From contig CAYPNT010000042.1 in NCBI GenBank assembly GCA_964412235.1, positions 1-22,968 on the forward strand: 22,968 nucleotides of DNA. Direction: 5' to 3'. Shown here one piece after another: positions 1 through 7,154 of the stretch. The position numbers and the translations under genes were made by a program. Origin of the DNA: JAYZQT01 sp964412235 (GTDB taxonomy: Bacteria > Pseudomonadota > Alphaproteobacteria > MPNO01 > UBA830). The notes beneath the pieces are model-generated. The model saw only the letters and a list, made by a program, of their open reading frames with translations. It ran no database searches and was not told where the DNA came from. Each line of letters begins with the position of its first letter. Positions within the stretch are counted from its first letter, which is position 1.

Positions 1-893
1 ACACGGACATCGTGGCAGAAGTACTTGCCGCCGAATTGGGCACCAATGCCCATGGTTCGGGTGAGAGCAAGAATTTCTTCTTCCATCTCTATATCTCGAA
101 ATGCTTGGCCCTGGTCTCCACCCATTTTGGGCAATCCGTCGAGGTAACGTGTGCTCGCAAGTTTGACTGTTTTCAGGGTGAGTTCCGCCGAAGTACCACC
201 GATAACAACCGCAAGGTGATATGGTGGGCAGGCTGCAGTCCCTAAAGTGCGGATTTTTTCATCAAGGAACGGAACCAATTTATCTTTGCTGAGGACCGCG
301 GGGGTTTGTTGATATAAAAATGTTTTGTTTGCTGAACCACCCCCTTTGGCAATAAAGAGGAAATTGTATGCGGATCCTGTCGTTGCGTAGAGGTCTATTT
401 GAGCAGGCAGATTGTCACCAGTATTAACTTCCTGAAACATAGATAAAGGCGAGACATTGGAGTAACGAAGATTACGTTCCTTATATGTTTTTAGAACGCC
501 CTCTGATATCGCCGTACTGTCATCTCCGTTGACCCAGACCCTTTGCCCCTTTTTTCCAATGATTATTGCGGTTCCCGTGTCTTGGCACATCGGAAGCACG
601 CCACCGGCCGCGATGTTCGCGTTCTTCAACAGGTCGAGGGCAACAAACCGATCGTTATCGGATGCTTCGGGGTCGTCCAATATGTTCCGCAGTTGTGCGA
701 GGTGCCCGGGCCGCAGAAAATGCGCGATATCGGCAAAAGCTTCTGATGTGAGTGTTTGAATTGCTTCTGGTTCGATAACAACAATTTCCTTACCATTGAA
801 GTCGGCAATTGATACGTGTTCAGATTCCAATTTTCGGTATTCAGTCTTATCTTCCCCGAGAGGAAACATCTCGTGAAAGGTTTTATCGACCAT
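1..893 (-). CDS. fumA: Class I fumarate hydratase (4Fe-4S), 3' end missing
   Basis: Reverse-strand frame read directly from the sequence; 297 codons are visible and the gene continues past the left edge. Class I fumarases interconvert fumarate and malate in the TCA cycle using a 4Fe-4S cluster, in the cytoplasm. The protein starts MVDKTFHEMFPLGEDKTEY and has the cluster-ligand segment PMCQDTGTA (Cys about residue 103) and a second ligand segment ACPPYHLA (Cys about 222). The frame ends in GGKYFCHDVR, just before the region that should hold the third ligand Cys, so that ligand cannot be checked. The ATG has GGAG eight bases upstream. It lies 20 bases downstream of sspB on the same strand, so the two are probably cotranscribed. 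The family call is firm; the choice of gene symbol among fumA-like names is less so. Confidence 0.93.
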   Translation of the reverse strand, partial: MVDKTFHEMFPLGEDKTEYRKLESEHVSIADFNGKEIVVIEPEAIQTLTSEAFADIAHFLRPGHLAQLRNILDDPEASDNDRFVALDLLKNANIAAGGVLPMCQDTGTAIIIGKKGQRVWVNGDDSTAISEGVLKTYKERNLRYSNVSPLSMFQEVNTGDNLPAQIDLYATTGSAYNFLFIAKGGGSANKTFLYQQTPAVLSKDKLVPFLDEKIRTLGTAACPPYHLAVVIGGTSAELTLKTVKLASTRYLDGLPKMGGDQGQAFRDIEMEEEILALTRTMGIGAQFGGKYFCHDVR

Positions 894-913
894 CAAAAGG
901 GCTCCATTAGCTA

Positions 914-1444
914 TTAATTTTTATTCTTACGGAAGTTGTCCAAGGCGACGACTTCTCCAGATGCTTTTTCCGTATCCTGGCCGACCTCGTTGAGAGATGA
1001 GTTTGAGGATGCAGTTTCCTTTTCTTCCAAATTTTCGTCCGCTTCTAACTCCTTGTAGATCGTCGATTCATTACTTCTATTATTTTCTTGAGCAACCTTA
1101 AAGTGAAGGCCAAAATTAACCGAGGGATCGGCAAAGCCCAGGATGGCGTTGAACGGTATTGTTAAGTGTTCACTCTTGCCAGAAAAGCTTAGAGTTATAT
1201 GGAAGGAATCATCTGTAATTTCTAAATCCCAGAATTGATGTTGAAGAACAATCGTCATTTCGTCCGGATACTGGGCCATCAAGCGGTCTGCCATGGTAAC
1301 TCCAGCATATGTTGTTCGAAATGTAATATAGAGGTGATGGTCTCCTGGAAGTCCCGATTCTGCTACCTTTAATAAAACTTTTCGCACGACATTTTTCATG
1401 GCGCGTTCGACAAGTTCTTGGTATTGCATAAAATCGCTAGGCAT
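914..1444 (-). CDS. sspB: ClpXP adaptor SspB, alphaproteobacterial type
   Basis: 176 residues. SspB binds the ssrA tag added by tmRNA and tethers the tagged protein to the ClpX unfoldase. The N-terminal part, about residues 1-120, is the folded substrate-binding domain, with a typical segment DHHLYITFRTTYAGV and later LTIPFNAILGFADPSVNFGL. Residues from about 120 on are acidic and low in complexity, as expected of the flexible tether. The last residues, GEVVALDNFRKNKN, resemble the short ClpX-binding motif that ends alpha-type SspB proteins. The ATG at 1444 is preceded by GAGGG; an internal Met6 is possible but has no better site. The two-piece tmRNA gene lies directly upstream on the same strand with no visible terminator between them, and fumarase follows 20 bases downstream. 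Confidence 0.92.
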   Translation of the reverse strand: MPSDFMQYQELVERAMKNVVRKVLLKVAESGLPGDHHLYITFRTTYAGVTMADRLMAQYPDEMTIVLQHQFWDLEITDDSFHITLSFSGKSEHLTIPFNAILGFADPSVNFGLHFKVAQENNRSNESTIYKELEADENLEEKETASSNSSLNEVGQDTEKASGEVVALDNFRKNKN

Positions 1445-1499
1445 GGCCCTCGACTCTTATGCTATGGCCGCTGTAATCGCAAGCTGAACCTTCGTCCCT

Positions 1500-1809
1500 A
1501 TTGTTACAAAACGATAGGCTGTGGGGAGCTTCTGTTGCCCGGTGCTCCCCTAACCGCGCTTCCCTAATAATTAGGCAGCGAGGGCCAAATCGTTATCATT
1601 GGCACTTGTATAACGGCCCGCTAACGGCGGTACCATACCGGGTAAAAAGCGAGTCTTTACACGGGTGTCGATCCTATTTCGCCCCCACAAGAAATCTTTA
1701 CGGGCCAGTTCAGCCATAAAGACCAAAAATGGTGGAGGCGCCGGGTACTGCCCCCGGGTCCACTCCGCTTATTACACAAGCCGTTTATCACCATAGCCAG
1801 CAAGCTGGC
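1500..1809 (-). ncRNA. ssrA: Circularly permuted two-piece tmRNA precursor
   Basis: tmRNA rescues stalled ribosomes and adds a degradation tag. The order is the permuted one of alphaproteobacteria: acceptor piece first, then coding piece. On the minus strand the acceptor piece runs from about 1795 and ends in CGCCTCCACCA at 1740-1730, so CCA is encoded; just before it is a T-arm-like hairpin CCGGG/CCCGG. After an intervening segment of about 42 bases the coding piece begins near 1686 with GGGGGCGAAATAGGATCGAC, matching the usual tmRNA 5' end. Its GGGGGCG pairs with the acceptor CGCCTCC, allowing one G-U pair. The tag frame is at 1603-1571. A later pseudoknot stem GGGGAGC/GCTCCCC lies at 1550-1544 and 1529-1523. 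The transcript probably starts near 1809 with a small hairpin GCCAG/CTGGC (1809-1796). The mature ends, especially near 1500, are estimates. Confidence 0.93.
1571..1603 (-). other. tmRNA tag reading frame, ANDNDLALAA plus stop
   Basis: On the minus strand the resume codon GCC is at 1603-1601, followed by AAT GAT AAC GAT TTG GCC CTC GCT GCC and the stop TAA at 1573-1571. Further in-frame TAA, TTA and TTA codons follow the first stop. With the alanine carried by tmRNA the full tag is A-ANDNDLALAA. The AND start and ALAA end fit the family pattern: the first part is the SspB contact and the terminal LAA is the ClpX contact. Ten encoded residues is short for this lineage; the Caulobacter tag (ANDNFAEEFAVAA) is longer. 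Confidence 0.93.
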
Positions 1810-1815
1810 CCTTTT

Positions 1816-1821
1816 AATATA
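1816..1821 (-). promoter_or_regulatory. Likely -10 box of the ssrA(-sspB-fum) transcript
   Basis: On the minus strand TATATT lies about seven bases upstream of the GGGCCAGC that begins the tmRNA precursor hairpin. The -35 region is AT-rich and poor (TTTAAT at 17-base spacing). The same 84-base gap must also hold the thyA promoter on the plus strand, for which no convincing pair of boxes is visible. Confidence 0.45.
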
Positions 1822-1893
1822 AGGTGATTCTCTTTTAAATTAAAGTTGGCTCTTGTTGAATGTAAGTAGAATAAAGGATAGTGCACCGAGACA

Positions 1894-2688
1894 ATGCAAC
1901 AATATCTAGATCTTATGCGACATGTCCGAGAAAAAGGCGTGTGGAAGAGTGACCGAACCGGCACAGGTACATACAGTGTGTTCGGTTATCAAATGAGATT
2001 TGATTTATCGGAGGGTTATCCGCTTGTTACAACCAAAAAAATTCATACAAAATCAGTAATACACGAACTGCTTTGGTTTCTAAAAGGTAGTACAAACATC
2101 GCGTACCTTAACGAGAACGGTGTCTCTATTTGGGATGAATGGACAGACACTAATGGGGATCTTGGTCCGGTGTACGGTGCGCAATGGCGATCCTGGGCCA
2201 CCGGGGATGGAAATTCGATAGACCAGATTTTGCAGGTTGTAGATCAGATAAATTCCGATCCGAACTCTAGGCGACTTGTTGTCAGTGCCTGGAATGTCGC
2301 CCAATTAGAAAATATGGCCCTACCACCATGCCATTGTTTGTTTCAGTTTTATGTTGCGGAGGGTCGGCTATCCTGTCAGTTGTATCAAAGGAGCGCCGAT
2401 ATTTTCCTTGGTGTGCCCTTCAATATAGCGTCATACGCATTGTTGACACTTATGGTCGCCCATGCTTGTGGTTTGCAGCCGGGTGAGTTTGTTCACACGC
2501 TGGGGGATGCACACCTATACTCAAACCATTTAGATCAAGCTGAAGAGCAACTAGATCGTACTCCGTATCCACTGCCAACGATGACCCTAAACCCGAAGGT
2601 AGTCGATATCTTTGATTTTATTTATGAGGATTTTGTCCTCGAGGGTTATAACTTTCACCCGCATATCCCTGCTGCGGTTGCGGTGTAA
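1894..2688 (+). CDS. thyA: Thymidylate synthase
   Basis: 264 residues, the same length as E. coli ThyA and aligning with it throughout. It methylates dUMP to dTMP with methylenetetrahydrofolate, releasing dihydrofolate, in the cytoplasm. The active-site segment PPCHCLFQFYV puts the nucleophile at Cys146 (2329-2331). Also visible are the phosphate-binding DRTGTGT near residue 20, the SRR near residue 125, the DIFLGVPFNIASYA segment and GDAHLYSNH. The ATG is chosen by alignment; the ribosome site is weak (AAAGGA about fourteen bases upstream). folA begins four bases after the stop, so the pair is an operon in which ThyA makes the dihydrofolate that FolA reduces. Confidence 0.98.
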   Translation: MQQYLDLMRHVREKGVWKSDRTGTGTYSVFGYQMRFDLSEGYPLVTTKKIHTKSVIHELLWFLKGSTNIAYLNENGVSIWDEWTDTNGDLGPVYGAQWRSWATGDGNSIDQILQVVDQINSDPNSRRLVVSAWNVAQLENMALPPCHCLFQFYVAEGRLSCQLYQRSADIFLGVPFNIASYALLTLMVAHACGLQPGEFVHTLGDAHLYSNHLDQAEEQLDRTPYPLPTMTLNPKVVDIFDFIYEDFVLEGYNFHPHIPAAVAV

Positions 2689-2692
2689 AGAT

Positions 2693-3202
2693 TTGCTTAT
2701 CTCTATAATAGCTGCGGTCGCCCGTAATGGCGTGATTGGCCGCGACGGCGTTTTGCCATGGCGTTTGCCGCATGATCTTAATTATTTTAAATCCGTAACA
2801 CTCGGCAAGCCAATTATAATGGGTCGAAAGACGTTTGAGTCAATCGGCAGCCCATTACCTGCTCGCAACAATTTAGTTATTAGCCGAAATAAAAATTTTC
2901 GAGCCAAAGGTGCTAAGACATTTCTTTCACTTATGCCGGCCATCGAACATTCTGGAGAAATTGGGGCTACGGAAGTTATTATTATTGGAGGGGCTGCGTT
3001 ATATCGTGAGGCTTTATGTTTTGCTCAGAGGCTCTACATTACGGAAGTGCACGAGACAATCGAAGGCGATGTTTGTTTTCCTTTTATAAAGGTGAGCAAT
3101 TGGGTTGAAAGATCCAGGAAGTATTATTCTGCGGATAAGCGTAACGAATATGCCCACTCATTTGTTGTGTATGACAATGTTGCTTCGGCCAACACGCGAT
3201 AA
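2693..3202 (+). CDS. folA: Dihydrofolate reductase, TTG start
   Basis: 169 residues from a TTG start, giving MLISIIAAVARNGVIGRDG, the usual N-terminus. It reduces dihydrofolate to tetrahydrofolate with NADPH. Visible family features are the flexible loop with LPWRLPHDLNYF (acidic catalytic residue Asp28), the NADPH-binding IIMGRKTFESIG, and IIIGGAALYREAL. An upstream ATG in frame (2612) would add 27 residues read from inside thyA; these look unlike any DHFR N-terminus, so it is rejected. There is no strong ribosome site before the TTG, so translation is probably coupled to thyA, whose stop lies four bases upstream. The sequence keeps the length and motifs of chromosomal DHFR, with no sign of a plasmid-type trimethoprim-resistant enzyme. 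Confidence 0.95.
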   Translation: MLISIIAAVARNGVIGRDGVLPWRLPHDLNYFKSVTLGKPIIMGRKTFESIGSPLPARNNLVISRNKNFRAKGAKTFLSLMPAIEHSGEIGATEVIIIGGAALYREALCFAQRLYITEVHETIEGDVCFPFIKVSNWVERSRKYYSADKRNEYAHSFVVYDNVASANTR

Positions 3203-3250
3203 CCGCCTCGTCATATGCATCCAACAGAAGTTTATTGGTCTTAATAGCGG

Positions 3251-3808
3251 TTGGGCAAAATTAATCACAATTGGGTTTTTCAGGTGCATCTTTTTGGGGT
3301 GTTAACAATTATATTGGGGTTGTGCCTAACCTTTTCAGTTAGTTCGTTCGCGGCAGAAAAGGCCTTGTACAAACCCACAATGGCGGACCGTGTTCTTGTT
3401 TACAAAGGCCAACGTCGTCTGACGCTGATGCGTGGAGAAAAGATCATTAAAAGTTATCGCGTTGCTTTAGGTCGTTATGCAAACGGGCCTAAAAAGCGAA
3501 AGGGTGATGCTAAGACGCCGGAGGGTCTATATGCCGTGGACTACCGGATTGGCCGCGACCGATCCAAATTCTACAAGGCGCTTCACATTTCCTACCCAAA
3601 TGCATTGGATCGCCAACGCGCTGCGCTGTCGAAGGTAGACCCTGGTGGCCATATTATGATTCATGGACTTCCCACGAACTGGAGTGCTAAGGACCTGGGA
3701 CATCCCGAGCTTGACTGGACACAGGGATGCATTGCGGTCACAAATCGAGAAATGGATGAAATTTGGGCAGCTGTTGCAGATGGGACTATCGTCCAAATAT
3801 ATCCTTGA
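3251..3808 (+). CDS. Secreted YkuD-family L,D-transpeptidase
   Basis: 185 residues from a TTG start. An N-terminal hydrophobic stretch (about 9-33) ending SVSSFAA looks like a signal peptide, so the enzyme should act in the periplasm on peptidoglycan, making 3-3 crosslinks or attaching proteins. The YkuD domain spans about 47-184, with HG at 138-139 and the nucleophile in TQGC at Cys160. The motif continues IAVTN rather than with the arginine or asparagine two residues after Cys found in many members. The start is uncertain: in-frame GTG codons at 3284 and 3299 also exist and none has a clear ribosome site. It follows folA by 48 bases. Exact reaction and target are unknown. Confidence 0.85.
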   Translation: MGKINHNWVFQVHLFGVLTIILGLCLTFSVSSFAAEKALYKPTMADRVLVYKGQRRLTLMRGEKIIKSYRVALGRYANGPKKRKGDAKTPEGLYAVDYRIGRDRSKFYKALHISYPNALDRQRAALSKVDPGGHIMIHGLPTNWSAKDLGHPELDWTQGCIAVTNREMDEIWAAVADGTIVQIYP

Positions 3809-3832
3809 AATCTCTTATGTGATGTATGGATG

Positions 3833-4738
3833 CTATCTGTGTGTTTCACCCGGATAAAATATAGTGTCGTAGTCTAAGGTTCCTTCGTATTCGATTCTTT
3901 CCGTCTCAACCATGTGTTCCATGTGTGCCAAGACAGAACGCGCGGCTGCGGCGTGCATTTTTGTAGGCAGATGACTGTACATTGATCTAACCATGCCTGG
4001 GATCGTGTTTATCCCGTTTTTAAGGCAGTTTGTAATTTCGTCTTCCCGCATCAGGCGATGATTTAGATACGCCTGCACAAAGCGATGGGTATTTCTTATT
4101 TCGGGGCCATGTCCCGGCAGATACAGTGTTTCATCCCGATCAAGGCAGATTCGGAGGCTCTGAAGATAGTCCTGCATATTCCCATCTGGTGGGGAAACGA
4201 TAGTGGTGTTCCAACCCATAACGTGATCACCGGAGAAGAGTATATTTTTATCCTTAAGCCCAAAACAATAGTGATTAGACATGTGTCCAGGTGTATATAC
4301 CGCGCGGAGGCTCCAGTTCGGGCCGGAGATGACGCTTCCATCAGATATCACATGGTCGGGTTCAAAGTCCTCCTGCGCTGCCTCAACGGGTTTACCGCTA
4401 GCCTGTGCTTGCGGATAAGCACCAACGATGGGAGCTCCCGTTTGTTCTTTGAGCCAGGTTGATGCGGGTGAATGATCCACGTGTGTGTGTGTCACGATGA
4501 TTTGTGTGACCGTTTCCCCGGTGAGCGCAGCAATAATATTATCGACATGCTCTGCAATCTCAGGGCCTGGATCTATGACGGCTACTTCACCCGCACCAAT
4601 GATATAGGTATTCGTACCGAAATGTGTAAATGCACTTGGGTTTTTTGCCACGATCCTTCTAACGCCAGGCGCAACATTCTGGGCTAGGCCATATTCAAAT
4701 GACATTTCTTTTTTAAATGGGATTGTCGCTGAGGCCAT
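3833..4738 (-). CDS. MBL-fold metallo-hydrolase (LACTB2-like)
   Basis: 301 residues. The metallo-beta-lactamase fold is shown by the zinc motif THTHVDH (His84, His86, Asp88, His89), the following PGHMSNH, the metal-bridging aspartate in FSGDHVMG, and LPGHGPEI. The C-terminal 70 or so residues (HRLMREDEITNCL onward) look like the helical or winged region found in LACTB2-type and related hydrolases. Substrate unknown: glyoxalase II-like thioesters or RNA are both possible for this superfamily, and it should not be called a beta-lactamase. It starts 15 bases after the mrp stop on the same strand and is probably translated from the same message. An internal Met12 is an alternative start. It converges on the transpeptidase gene with 24 bases between and no visible terminator. 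Confidence 0.85.
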   Translation of the reverse strand: MASATIPFKKEMSFEYGLAQNVAPGVRRIVAKNPSAFTHFGTNTYIIGAGEVAVIDPGPEIAEHVDNIIAALTGETVTQIIVTHTHVDHSPASTWLKEQTGAPIVGAYPQAQASGKPVEAAQEDFEPDHVISDGSVISGPNWSLRAVYTPGHMSNHYCFGLKDKNILFSGDHVMGWNTTIVSPPDGNMQDYLQSLRICLDRDETLYLPGHGPEIRNTHRFVQAYLNHRLMREDEITNCLKNGINTIPGMVRSMYSHLPTKMHAAAARSVLAHMEHMVETERIEYEGTLDYDTIFYPGETHR

Positions 4739-4753
4739 TGGACGAACTTTCTT

Positions 4754-5845
4754 TTATTCGACTATTATCTCCGGTGAATCAACCCGATGATCTCCTTTGG
4801 TTATTTTTTGCCAAACCTTCTCCGCAATCAACTGATAGGCCTTTGAATGAAGTCCGTCCGGATCCGAAACAACCACTGGTACACCATTGTCTGCACCCCT
4901 ACGAATCGCGATTTGCAAAGGGATTTCGCCTAAAAAGTCAACGCCTATATGAGAAGCAGTTTCCTTCGCACCACCATGGCTAAAAATGTCGGACTGTTCG
5001 CCACAATGGGGACAAAGAAAATAACTCATATTCTCTATTATCCCCATAACAGGAACCTCGACCTTCCGAAACATGTTTAGTCCCTTTTTTGCGTCGATTA
5101 GCGATAAGTCCTGAGGTGTTGACACTATAATTGCCCCTGCTATCGGTACCTGTTGCGCCATAGTTAACTGTGCGTCGCCAGTCCCCGGCGGCATATCTAC
5201 TACCAAGACATCTTGAGGGCCCCATTGAACGTCGCTCATCATCTGTTGCAGGGCGCTCATTACCATCGGGCCCCGCCAGATCATAGCTGTGTCCTGTGGC
5301 ACCAAAAAGCCTATAGACATACATGTGATACCGTGAGCTTCCATAGGTATAATTGTTTTTCCATCAGGAGATGAAGGACGCCCCGTTATACCCATCATGG
5401 TAGGAAGAGAAGGACCATAAATATCTGCATCGAGTATAGCCGTTCGTAACCCCATTTGTCGGAAGCTGGCGGCAATATTCGCGGCCGTAGTCGATTTTCC
5501 CACGCCGCCTTTTCCGGACGCAACGGCCAGAATAGCGCCCACTTGTGGCAATAGCCGTTTTTCTTCGCTTTGGCCTTGTGATGGAGCAGCCGTATTTTTG
5601 TGCGCAGATAGAACCGCTGTTACGGACAAAACACCTTTTACTTTTTTAACTACTGCCTCCGCTTCCAAACGCGTCGACGCTAGCCTTCGGGCATCCTTTG
5701 GATTAATTTCAAGCGCGAATTGGATGTGCCCATCTTTTACAATTAAATCGGATACCATGCCTGCGTCGATCACGTTGGTGTCTGAATTAGGCAATTTCAC
5801 GGTTTTTAGAGCATCAGTTATTTGGGATTTTTTAGGCTGAGACAT
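4754..5845 (-). CDS. mrp: Mrp/ApbC-type Fe-S carrier P-loop ATPase
   Basis: 363 residues from the ATG at 5845. Members of this family bind a bridging 4Fe-4S cluster in a homodimer and pass it to apo-proteins in the cytoplasm. The order is an N-terminal MIP18/DUF59-like domain (about 1-82), a short linker, then the MinD-like ATPase with the deviant Walker A GKGGVGKS at 111-118, DADIYGPSLP, VDMPPGTGD, and the cluster-binding CPHC pair (Cys278 and Cys281). A TTG fifteen bases upstream would add MEKTG, but the ATG has GGAG nine bases before it and that GGAG overlaps the TTG codons, so the ATG is preferred. The upstream gene hflK is divergent. Downstream is the MBL hydrolase. Confidence 0.94.
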   Translation of the reverse strand: MSQPKKSQITDALKTVKLPNSDTNVIDAGMVSDLIVKDGHIQFALEINPKDARRLASTRLEAEAVVKKVKGVLSVTAVLSAHKNTAAPSQGQSEEKRLLPQVGAILAVASGKGGVGKSTTAANIAASFRQMGLRTAILDADIYGPSLPTMMGITGRPSSPDGKTIIPMEAHGITCMSIGFLVPQDTAMIWRGPMVMSALQQMMSDVQWGPQDVLVVDMPPGTGDAQLTMAQQVPIAGAIIVSTPQDLSLIDAKKGLNMFRKVEVPVMGIIENMSYFLCPHCGEQSDIFSHGGAKETASHIGVDFLGEIPLQIAIRRGADNGVPVVVSDPDGLHSKAYQLIAEKVWQKITKGDHRVDSPEIIVE

Positions 5846-5918
5846 ACCTGTTTTCTCCAAGGTCTTTAAAATTTTGCTAACACGAGGGTATCACTCGCGT
5901 TGCACTTACTGTCTAGCT

Positions 5919-5947
5919 ATCATATAAGGCCCGCGATGGGGCTGGAA
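5919..5947 (-). promoter_or_regulatory. Candidate mrp promoter
   Basis: In the 196-base divergent gap between mrp and hflK the minus strand shows TTCCAG, a 17-base spacer and TATGAT (5919-5924). The -35 match is moderate and this is a by-eye call. Confidence 0.3.
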
Positions 5948-5991
5948 GGTCTATATAAAGAAAGAGTGTTAGATTTGTCTGAAAAGTATAC

Positions 5992-6015
5992 TACGGAGTG
6001 CCGGTATGCTCCGTA
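5992..6015 (+). repeat. Inverted repeat in the hflK leader
   Basis: TACGGAG at 5992-5998 is the perfect reverse complement of CTCCGTA at 6009-6015, with ten bases between. It lies 27 bases before the hflK ATG, right after a TATACT (5986-5991) that may be the hflK -10 box. It could be an operator or an mRNA hairpin in the leader. There is no T-run after it, so it is not a terminator. Confidence 0.5.
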
Positions 6016-6041
6016 ACAACTCACAACGATAGGAACACATC

Positions 6042-7154
6042 ATGCCATGGAAACAGCAAGGTGGGGGCGGAGGTGGCCCCTGGGGCGGCAGTGGCCGAGG
6101 GTCCGGCGGTAATAGCGGAGGCACCCCTGGTTCAGGCCCACCGGATTTCGAAGAGATTGTTCGTAAGGGACAAGATCGTTTTAAGACTATGATGCCCCGG
6201 GGTTTTGGCGGTGCTCGGGGAATATTTCTGCTCATCATTTTGATTGTGTTCGCGTGGTTTTTAAGTGGGCTATACAGAGTACAACCTGGAGAAAACGGCA
6301 TAGAACTCTTGTTCGGGAAGTATATTAATACCACTCAGCCCGGCTTGAACTATTGGTTGCCGTGGCCAATTGGGTCTATCCAAAGACCCAATGTTGAAAA
6401 GACCAACCAGATCAATATTGGGTTTCAATCTTTGGGTTCCATCGGTCGTAGTGATAATGTTCGAGACGTTCCCCGGGAAAGTCTAATGCTTACCGGCGAT
6501 CAAAATATTATCGATATCGACTTCGTGGTTCAGTGGCGCATAAAAAATGCTCGGGATTTCCTGTTCAATATTCGTGATCCTCAAGCGACTATAAAATTGG
6601 CTGCGGAAAGTTCTATTCGTGAAATTGTAGGCCAAACACCATTAGAAGAGGTATTAGCAACCAAAAGGACACAAGTGGAAACTCAAACCCGAGATGTTCT
6701 TCAGCGGATAATGGATGATTACAAAGCGGGTGTCTTTATTGCTGACGTGAAGATGCAGAAAGTAGACCCACCTCAAAAAGTAATAGACGCCTTTAACGAT
6801 GTGCAGCGCGCCCGACAAGATAAAGAACGGGAGCAAAACCAAGCCGAAAGGTATCGCAATGATATCGTTCCCAAAGCAAAAGGCGAGGCTGCAAAAATGA
6901 TCCAGGACGCATCAGCGTATCGGGAACGGTTGATTAAAGAGGCAGATGGTGAAGCAAAAAGGTTCCTGTCAGTCTATGAGGCATATAAAACCGGGAAAGC
7001 TGTAACTACCCGGAGATTATACCTAGAAAGAATGCAAGATGTGCTGAGCAAATCTGAGAAGGTCATTATAGATAAAGGCCAAGGCGGTAGCGGTGTTGTG
7101 CCGTATTTACCACTTCCGGAATTGCGGAAAAGGACAGAGGGGGAAAATCAATGA
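6042..7154 (+). CDS. hflK: HflK, SPFH-family FtsH modulator
   Basis: 370 residues. HflK and HflC form a large membrane complex around the FtsH protease and modulate its action on membrane proteins. The first 35 residues are very rich in Gly and Pro (GGGGGGPWGGSGRGSGG), typical of HflK. One membrane segment lies at about 60-77 (GIFLLIILIVFAWFLSGL). The SPFH/band 7 domain follows, with YRVQPGENGIELLFGKY, then a charged, probably coiled-coil stretch at about 250-320. The ATG has AGGA eight bases upstream. The last four bases overlap the hflC start (ATGA), so the two are translationally coupled. Confidence 0.96.
   Translation: MPWKQQGGGGGGPWGGSGRGSGGNSGGTPGSGPPDFEEIVRKGQDRFKTMMPRGFGGARGIFLLIILIVFAWFLSGLYRVQPGENGIELLFGKYINTTQPGLNYWLPWPIGSIQRPNVEKTNQINIGFQSLGSIGRSDNVRDVPRESLMLTGDQNIIDIDFVVQWRIKNARDFLFNIRDPQATIKLAAESSIREIVGQTPLEEVLATKRTQVETQTRDVLQRIMDDYKAGVFIADVKMQKVDPPQKVIDAFNDVQRARQDKEREQNQAERYRNDIVPKAKGEAAKMIQDASAYRERLIKEADGEAKRFLSVYEAYKTGKAVTTRRLYLERMQDVLSKSEKVIIDKGQGGSGVVPYLPLPELRKRTEGENQ

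Noticed and set aside
1501..1719. 72-codon open frame on the plus strand between sspB and thyA
   Set aside because: It lies entirely on the opposite strand of the tmRNA gene, whose structure and tag explain the sequence.
3833..4738. Antibiotic-resistance beta-lactamase
   Set aside because: It has the shared metal-binding fold, but the length, the C-terminal region and the operon with mrp fit a housekeeping MBL hydrolase.
5926..5965. Heat-shock-like promoter (CTTTCTT with CCCCATC) on the minus strand before mrp
   Set aside because: It overlaps the better-spaced sigma-70-like boxes. The -35 match to CTTGAAA is weak and mrp is not an expected heat-shock gene.
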